Positions 26,851 to 32,196 of a stretch of 32,196 nucleotides of DNA are shown here, piece by piece. The notes under the pieces are model-generated. The model saw nothing but the letters and a program-made list of their open reading frames with translations. It was not told the DNA's origin and searched no databases. Each line of letters opens with the position of its first letter. The first letter of the stretch is position 1. Origin of the DNA: Conoideocrella luteorostrata (Eukaryota; Ascomycota; Sordariomycetes; Hypocreales; Clavicipitaceae). A program made the position numbers and the translations under genes. Location: the NCBI GenBank assembly GCA_032433595.1, contig JASWJB010000412.1, forward strand, positions 1 to 32,196, given 5' to 3'.

Positions 26851-27508
26851 TCTTGCAGCGTCGGTACCATTTAACAAGCTTGTTCACTAACTTTTGATAT
26901 CTGATGTTTTGTGTAGTGTACGTCTTCTGAGATGTAAACCTTTCAATAAGCTCATTAACTCACTTTGTTCTATCTAATGCTTTGTGCAGTGTAAGTCTTC
27001 TGAGATTCAAACCTTTCAACGAGCTTTTCAACTGACTTTCGATATGTGATGCTTTGTGCAGTGTACGTCTTCCGAGGTTTGAGCCTTTCAACGGACTCGC
27101 CAGATCGACTTGCGATATGTATGCTTCGATAGCGCTTGTACGTTTTTCGAGAATTGAGCCTTTGAACGAGCTCGTTAGATTGACCCGCGATATTAGATGC
27201 CTGTAAGTCTTCCGAGATTTAGGCCTTGCAACGAGCTTGTTCGATCAACGTGCGGTATTTCATGTCCTTATGTCTTCCGGGATTTAAGCCTTTCCAACGA
27301 TTTCATGCCTGTACGTCTTCCGAGATTTAAGCCTTTTCAACGAGCTCGTCAGATTAACCTACAATGTCTAATGCTTCGATAGCGCCTGTACGTCCCCCGA
27401 GAACCGAACAACCGAACGAGACCCCCGCACCGACCTGCGATATCAGATGCCTGTACGCTTTTCGAGAATTAAGCCTTTTCAGCGATCTCGCTGAATTGAC
27501 TTGGCATC
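26851..27508. repeat. 72-bp minisatellite, second array
   Basis: About nine diverged units of the 1741-4408 family (GATATCTGATG, GTACGTCTTC, CCTTTCAACGAGC). More decayed and shorter than the first array. Confidence 0.85.
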
Positions 27509-27610
27509 ATCATCAGCAGCAGCAGCGACATCATCAGCTGACTTTCACGTCTCCAGGCCGCTACTACCTTGACCGTCATCCTGATCTGTGGCCACTACCA
27601 TCATCGTATC
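27509..27610. repeat. Small triplet patch inside minisatellite DNA
   Basis: CATCATCATCAGCAGCAGCA, GCTGACTTTCACGTCTCC and ATCCTGATCTGTGGCCAC are triplet-module words placed between minisatellite-like segments, showing mixing of the two families. Confidence 0.7.
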
Positions 27611-27894
27611 TTGGACATCTGCATCCTCTTCAGATTGAATTGCGAGATCTGATGCTTCCTGCAGTTATTGCGTAGAATATAAGCTCTAATTGCAGCTGCT
27701 GGAGTACAATTCAGTAGGCCTACACTTTTGCTCCGTAGTCGAGTGGTTGTTTGTTCCAACAGCAGCGCCTGTTACGTCTTGCGAGGTTTATACCTTTTTT
27801 AACGAGCTGTTCACTCACTTGCGTCATCCGATGCTGCCATTCCTGGTTGTTGGAATCCCTCGTCAAGCGTACAAGAAACTGTGGACAAGTTTAT
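27611..27894. other. Mixed minisatellite remnants, no gene seen
   Basis: Isolated minisatellite words (TCTGATGCTTCCTGCAG, TACGTCTTGCGAGGTTT) within otherwise unique DNA. Short open frames lack recognisable features. Confidence 0.5.
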
Positions 27895-28012
27895 TCGGCC
27901 ACTATTGGAATTTGTCACAAGCGAGCAGCTATAGAAGTCGGGTCTCCAAAGCAGTGGAAAATTGTCCTTGACTTCTATCTAATTGACGGGGGAATTTGAC
28001 TACTATTTATCT
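27895..28012 (+). mobile_element. Third copy of the retroelement-like 3' end
   Basis: GGAATTTGTCACAAGCGAGC and AGCTATAGAAG, then TGGAAAATTGTCCTTGACTT and CTATCTAATTGACGGGGG. More diverged than 13532-13642 and 17761-17880. Confidence 0.6.
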
Positions 28013-28059
28013 CTGCGATATGTCTCTACTTCTGGATTCACTTCATTCCATAACTTCTG

Positions 28060-28205
28060 ACGATCGTCCGTTTTCGGCGATGTTGAATGCTTCCAGCGAT
28101 GCGCTTCCGTCGGCATCGTACGTTTCCAATGATATTGAATGCTCCCGGTAATGTTGAATGTTTCCGGCTGCATCGTACGTTTTCGGTCATGTTGAACGTT
28201 TCCTG
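28060..28205. repeat. Short degenerate tandem repeat
   Basis: ATGTTGAATGCTTCC-type words at about 28080, 28131, 28151 and 28188 alternate with GCATCGTACGTTTTC words at about 28113 and 28172. Confidence 0.7.
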
Positions 28206-28535
28206 AGACAGAATTCTTCGTCAAGCACATGAGCAAGTGTTGAAAAGGTTACGTGGCCACCCTAGCAGCCTCTTTTATCCGGCGTGCTCGGGGACATTCC
28301 TCTTCCTCTTCTTCTTTTAGACAGATATGAACAAATGAATTGAATTGTTTTGCACCGTGTTTTGCTTCACCTTCTGGCATTGATAGGTTCGTCATCCGAA
28401 GCCCTGTGCTACCTACAACTACAATTAGCTAATAACCTCGTTAAAAGCTAAAAGAATAGCATCGTAAAGCCGTTTTGGATCTTCACTTAGTGCCTGTCTG
28501 CAATACCGAGTAATAAACGTCGTATTACCTGCACT
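28206..28535. other. No gene or repeat recognised
   Basis: AT-richer DNA with a TTCCTCTTCCTCTTCTTC pyrimidine run at about 28300. No convincing reading frame or known motif. Confidence 0.4.
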
Positions 28536-28790
28536 GCTGGTGCTGGTGCACTTGCGCTGCTGGGAAATCTGCTGCTCAGAAATCTACTACTCAGAAACCT
28601 ACTGCTCACAATGCTGCTGCGGTAATAAACGCCGATTGCCGCACTACTACTCACTTTCCGCTTCTAGCATTCCCCTCTGCTGGCCATTCCCCTCTGCTGG
28701 CCTTTCCCCTCTCGTGGTCCCTCTCGTGGCCCCTCTCGTGGCCACGAGAATCGTATCTATTGTCTTTGCATTGGCTGGACTTGCCATGCC
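28536..28790. repeat. Two adjacent low-order tandem repeats
   Basis: CTGCTCAGAAATCTACTACT-like 18-bp units at about 28570-28612, then CCCCTCTGCTGGCCATT and CCCTCTCGTGGCC units at about 28670-28745. No gene seen. Confidence 0.7.
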
Positions 28791-29262
28791 TGATGCCTGA
28801 ATGTGCTCCGATTTGAGCCTTTTCGTTGAGCTCGTCAGGTTGACTGCGCGTCTGATGATTCTTGCTGAGCTCGTTAGGTTGACTGCATGTCTGACGCTTC
28901 GAAAACGCCTGCATGTCTTGCGGGATTGGAGTCTTTCAACAAACTCGTCATTGAATTGGGAGATGTGATGCATCTGATGCGTCTTGCAGTGTACGCCTTC
29001 AGAGAATTGAGCCTTTTCAATGTATGCTTATATGTCTCCCGAGATTTAAGCCTTTTTAACCAGCTCATGATCGACGGGCGATCCGATGCTTCTTGCGGCG
29101 CTTGAAACTTTTAGCGAGCTTGTTAACTGACTTTCGATATCTGATACTTTGTGCATTGTGCGTCTTCCAAGATTTAAGCCTTTTCAACGAGCTCATTAGA
29201 TTGACCTGCGATCCGATGCGTCTTGCAGCGCCCGAGCCTGTCAAGGAGCTTGTATGCTTGAC
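28791..29262. repeat. 72-bp minisatellite, third array
   Basis: Diverged units with GAGCTCGTCAGGTTGACTG, TCTGATACTTTGTGCATTG and GTCTTCCAAGATTTAAGCC. Ends directly before the LINE remnant. Confidence 0.8.
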
Positions 29263-29284
29263 GAGAGATTCCAACAGAAACATC

Positions 29285-29758
29285 CTATCACCTCCTGAAA
29301 GGACACTTTCAGCTACATGTTCTCAATATCCACTCTGGAAAGGGCATAACCATCTTCAATGTATACAACGAGGTCAGGACGAACACACTCTCCACCCTGG
29401 GAGAGGTCCTAGCACGCTTGACTCACTAGAAGGGACGATAATGCTCGGAGACTTTAACCTGCATCATCCCATGTGCTTGACTGAGCACCGATGGGCTAGA
29501 TTACCGAATGCCCAACCATTACTAATAATCATTAGACATACCAACTACAGCTCCACACGAAGCCTAGAACACCAACGCACCGATAGGCAACAGAGAATCT
29601 ACAATAGACCTAACCTTGTATCAGACGAAATAGCACGACGCATAGCCTATTGCAAAATTAACGACAGGCTAGACTGGGACTCGGATCACTTTCCCATCGG
29701 CCTTGCAATCGACTCTCCGGTAAGCAGGTTTAAGCCTCACCTACAATATCTCAGAACC
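29285..29758 (+). pseudogene. LINE endonuclease-domain remnant
   Basis: Fragment of an apurinic-type endonuclease (EEP fold) of a non-LTR retrotransposon. Upstream frame: GITIFNVYNEVRTNTLSTLG (from about 29295). After a frameshift near 29410-29430: TIMLGDFNLHHPM, which carries the GDFN active-site motif, then later LDWDSDHFPIGLAI, the SDH active-site motif. The conserved Asn and His regions are kept but the frame is broken and the N-terminus lost. It is interrupted at 29759 by an LTR-like element; the rest of the LINE continues at 30683. Tad-type fungal LINE is the likely source. Confidence 0.82.
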
Positions 29759-29970
29759 TGTTGGAATCCTGCCGCCAAGCACACCAAGAAGCATGGAGCG
29801 AGTCACGTGGTTACCTTTTAGCCCTTCTTGCATCAACAAGTCAGAACATCATCTATCAATATCACTGCCTACACTCTTCAACATACTCAAATTCATTTAT
29901 TCCTGCCGATTTCCACTGTTGCCAAATTGCTCCTTTACCTCACATCTATGTAAAGGCACATAACGCAACA
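29759..29970 (+). mobile_element. Solo LTR-like element with TGTTG...CAACA ends
   Basis: Begins TGTTGGAATCC and ends ACGCAACA, giving 5-bp inverted ends typical of an LTR (212 bp). Its start is shared with 15495 and 19350, and its last 133 bases with 5401-5528. Contains GTCACGTGGTTACC. No matching 5-bp target duplication is seen (GAACC against CCTTT). Confidence 0.72.
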
Positions 29971-30682
29971 CCTTTACGAACCCCGCCAGCTACTGGCGGG
30001 GCGCGATCAACGACGCGCGGAGAGGATGCTGGTCAAGACGCAGGTCAGTCAGCCAGCTTAGTGTGTTAAATGCATAATATTGACTAGTTGCTAGGCTGGA
30101 GGACGCCGACAACTAAGAGGGGAGGTGCACCGTCGAAACCCAGCGCGTCTCACACTACTGTGTGGTCGAATGTAATGGACTGGCCTTGGGGCATCTGCAA
30201 ACAGGCGTTAATGGTATTAAGCTTAAGGAAAGAGAAGGGGAAGGGGAAGAGAGCAAGGAGCTCTCTTCCTGAACATCGAACCCGAATATGGATTTTCCGG
30301 AGTTCGATGACGACGAGTTAGAATGCATGGATCTTACGAAAGGTGTAGCAAACGTTGCTTACCCGCAGAGCGCACCAAAACTCGGATCACCTTCCCATCT
30401 GTTGGATTACACGTGTGTGAGTGTGTGCGTGGATATGTGGATACACGGGCTGTGAGAGAAAGGTTCCGTGGCCTCTGGGCCACAGGCAGGAATTCAGGAC
30501 GGGCATGTCTCAGATTGTAGGGGTATTTATAGGGGGATTTGGACAGGGCCGTCATACGAGGAATTCTTCCTCCATCATCACAGCAACACTGCACATCCCA
30601 TCAATGCGAACAAATTTAAACCTCTTCGATTATATCCAACATCATCGGCCTTGCAACCGACTGGACCTGGTAGCGAGCCACC
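29971..30682. other. DNA between two LINE parts; one small open frame
   Basis: Starts with a perfect 9-bp stem and 3-nt loop (CCCCGCCAG-CTA-CTGGCGGGG, 29981-30001). Purine-rich AGAGAAGGGGAAGGGGAAG lies at about 30231. Holds the small frame at 30288-30455. Origin unknown: either a foreign insertion or decayed LINE. Confidence 0.45.
30288..30455 (+). CDS. Possible first exon or small ORF of unknown function
   Basis: ATG-initiated 55-codon frame starting MDFPEFDDDELECMDLTKG, continuing GVANVAYPQSAPKLGS. The acidic, well-composed N-terminus looks like the start of a real protein. Near its end a GTGAGT (about 30416) could be a splice donor, in which case the last dozen codons would be intron. No family recognised; no downstream exon identified. 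Confidence 0.3.
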   Translation: MDFPEFDDDELECMDLTKGVANVAYPQSAPKLGSPSHLLDYTCVSVCVDMWIHGL

Positions 30683-31290
30683 TTGGTGAAGCGGCGCCTC
30701 TTGCTAAAAACAAATGAGACAATACTGCATCATACCGTGCAGGATCTCCTTAAGATAATTCAGGAGACTGAGCTATCTGATGGAGAGAGAATCGACAGAC
30801 TCGTCTCTGACATTGTCGGAGTGCTGGACGCAGGCGTCGACGCAACCACCCCGTGGTCCAATCCATCCCCGCGCTCGATGGATATTAAGCTCTGGTGGGA
30901 TTACCATCGTGAGAAGGTCGAAGCAGGAGCAACAAAACGACTGTCTGCTTTGTCAACGCCCGCATCGTTAACATCGGGCACTGGGCTGGTGAATCTTCGA
31001 CAAGTGTACCAGGCAATTATTATACCGCATATACTATACGGGTGTTCGGCATGGCACATACATGGCAATGAAAACACGAGCAGAGGTAGCTAGATGATCA
31101 ACGTGATCGAGAAGGTGCAGAGACAAGCTGCGCAGATCATAACTAGTGCTTTCCGTACAACGGCCGGTGCGGCGGTAGACGTTGAGGCACATCTGTTGCC
31201 GGTGATGCAGCAACTTGACCAGACCGCTCTAGAAACGACGATGCGTATCAGCACCACGTCGCTATTCGAAGACATGGTGGCCACGGGTTG
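30683..31290 (+). pseudogene. LINE remnant with reverse transcriptase deleted in frame
   Basis: One frame, interrupted by a single TAG (31091-31093). First part: IDRLVSDIVGVLDAGVDATT and PWSNPSPRS...KLWWD, the linker after the endonuclease. It then jumps in frame (about 30900-30910) to HREKVEAGATKRLSALS, GLVNLRQVYQAIIIPHILYG, CSAWHI, and after the stop [20 protein letters not shown] and [17 protein letters not shown], the region after the reverse transcriptase in Tad-type LINEs. All polymerase motifs are absent. The frame ends in a junction with ankyrin sequence. Confidence 0.85.
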
Positions 31291-31559
31291 CACTTCACCA
31301 CGAGGCCAACGAGAAGGCGATATGCAAAGCCCCTTCGATTGATTCTCTGCTGTTTGAGAAGGGTGTTCAGATTCAGGTTGGGGATTACCACGGTCGGACG
31401 CTGCTATCAAGGGCTGCCGAAAAGGGTCACACTGACGTGGTCAAGCTGCTGCTTGAGAAGGGCGCCGAAATTGAGGCTGAGGATAAGGGCGGCCGGACGC
31501 CGGCTACCAAAAAGGGTCACAATACCACAGTCCAGCTACTACGACAACACTCCCAGTAA
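31291..31559 (+). pseudogene. Ankyrin-repeat gene tail joined to the LINE
   Basis: In a different frame from the [33 protein letters not shown], then a good ankyrin repeat GRTLLSRAAEKGHTDVVKLL and LEKGAEIEAEDKGGRTP, then KKGHNTTVQLLRQHSQ and stop TAA (31557-31559). About two and a half ANK repeats, the likely C-terminal end of a fungal ankyrin protein. The 5' part of the gene is absent. No start codon in place. Confidence 0.85.
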
Positions 31560-31754
31560 TGGAGAAGCCGGAGGACTACGTCACTTACATTCATTACTCT
31601 CCAAGTAGAGTAAAGACTGCAAGGTCTCCATCCTAGTAAAAGAAGACGGCCCACAGTCTTGTCCTTTTTCTGCTCACAACCCTGACCGAAAAACCACCCA
31701 TCCCGCCGGCATTTTGTGCGCTGCCCGCCGCAGAGTTGCCGCGCGCGCCGGGAG
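31560..31754. repeat. Hairpin module, right arm kept, centre flipped
   Basis: Right arm from about 31631 (TCCTAGTAAAAGAAGACGG) to GCGCGCGCCGGGAG at 31754. The centre (ACTCTCCAAGTAGAGTAAAG, GCAAGGTCTCCATCCTAG) is reverse-complemented relative to 15541 and 22630 with respect to the arm. Confidence 0.8.
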
Positions 31755-32196
31755 CAGCGTATTTCGCAATTCTTTTCACTGCATTGTGTGCGCGGCGGCG
31801 TTGCGAGTCGATTGCGCCAGGTTTGGTGGCGTGGCGAGCGCCGGTGGTCAAGCTATAGTTTTTGGCAGATTGCACGCCGGGTGTTTTATTTTACGCCTTG
31901 ATTTAAACTTGACCTTGTGCGCTGGACTTTTGTGTATCTTTTGCACCCAGGTTTGGTCGTGTTTCGTTGAGTTGCTGTTGTGTTGTGCTGTGGTGTTGTG
32001 GTTGTGCTGTGTCGGAAGCCCCTGATTGCCGACCTGCGGACCGACCAGGCGGGTTTTTTATAGATTACGCAGCAGGTGTTTTATTTCGCGCCTTGCCCTT
32101 TATGTAATTATATATGCTACGCCCCTGTGTATCTTTTACACTAAGTTCTGTCTTGTCTCGTGGTATTGCTGCTGTGTTGTTATTGTTGTTGTTGTT
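31755..32196 (+). repeat. Leader plus at least two 182-bp-type monomers (runs off the window)
   Basis: Leader with TGCATTGTGTGCGCGGCGGC and GATTGCGCCAGG; monomer marks at 31864 (TTTTTGGCAG) and about 32059 (TATAGATTACGC). Ends in a GTTGTT-rich stretch at the window edge, matching 16195-16212. Confidence 0.8.

Noticed and set aside
29971..30010. Transcription terminator from the CCCCGCCAG hairpin
   Set aside because: No T-run follows the stem, and intrinsic terminators of this type are not expected in a fungal nuclear genome.
31288..31608. 106-codon plus-strand frame rich in Arg/Leu
   Set aside because: It is an off-frame shadow of the ankyrin sequence, which reads cleanly in the neighbouring frame to the stop at 31557.
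1..32196. Telomere repeats (TTAGGG) as proof of a subtelomere
   Set aside because: No tandem TTAGGG or CCCTAA is present; a subtelomeric location is only suggested by repeat content.

Overview
The window looks like a repeat-packed accessory or subtelomere-like stretch of a filamentous ascomycete genome. The evidence is an intact FunK1-type fungal protein kinase gene, a second fungal kinase-like gene fragment, a broken Tad-type LINE, LTR-like ends with TGTTG...CAACA termini, and many short intron-like cassettes with fungal splice grammar. The class call is inference; no rRNA or tRNA gene was found.

Only one large gene looks intact: FunK1 on the minus strand (7382-9748, 788 codons). Everything else coding-like is broken: a kinase-like fragment without a start codon (4475-5248), an unrecognised minus-strand pseudogene with several stops (17816-19345), a LINE that has lost its reverse transcriptase (29285-31290) and an ankyrin tail joined to it (31291-31559).

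Most of the remaining DNA is built from a few repeat modules that recur in one order. (1) A hairpin module; the copy at 10541-10883 has 143-bp arms that match base for base around a 57-bp loop. (2) A leader of about 100 bp. (3) Two to five tandem monomers of about 182 bp. (4) A long triplet-rich region made of RNC triplets (AGC, ATC, GGC, AAC, GTC). (5) A boundary of about 100 bp. (6) A degenerate 72-bp minisatellite. Plus-strand copies of modules 1-4 start near 10541, 15541, 22630 and 31560, with a hairpin-less copy at 19858. Modules 4-6 follow one another at 700-4408 and 23486-27508.

The strongest novel signal is in the triplet-rich module. At least 12 copies of a cassette, nearly all exactly 66-67 nt, begin with GTGACT, GTGAGT or GTAACT, carry a CTAAC branch-site-like motif and end in ATTAG, between ATCAG and CAGC flanks. 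Removing the cassette would keep the surrounding RNC triplet phase, while leaving it in shifts phase by one base. This is what a family of repeated (introner-like) introns in a repeat gene would look like. Splicing cannot be shown from sequence alone.

Other notable points: a fold-back element occurs with its centre in both orientations between identical flanks; three insertions in the triplet DNA have 4-5-bp target duplications; the LINE has an in-frame loss of its reverse transcriptase; and FunK1 has a restriction-nuclease-like D...ExK motif ahead of its kinase domain.
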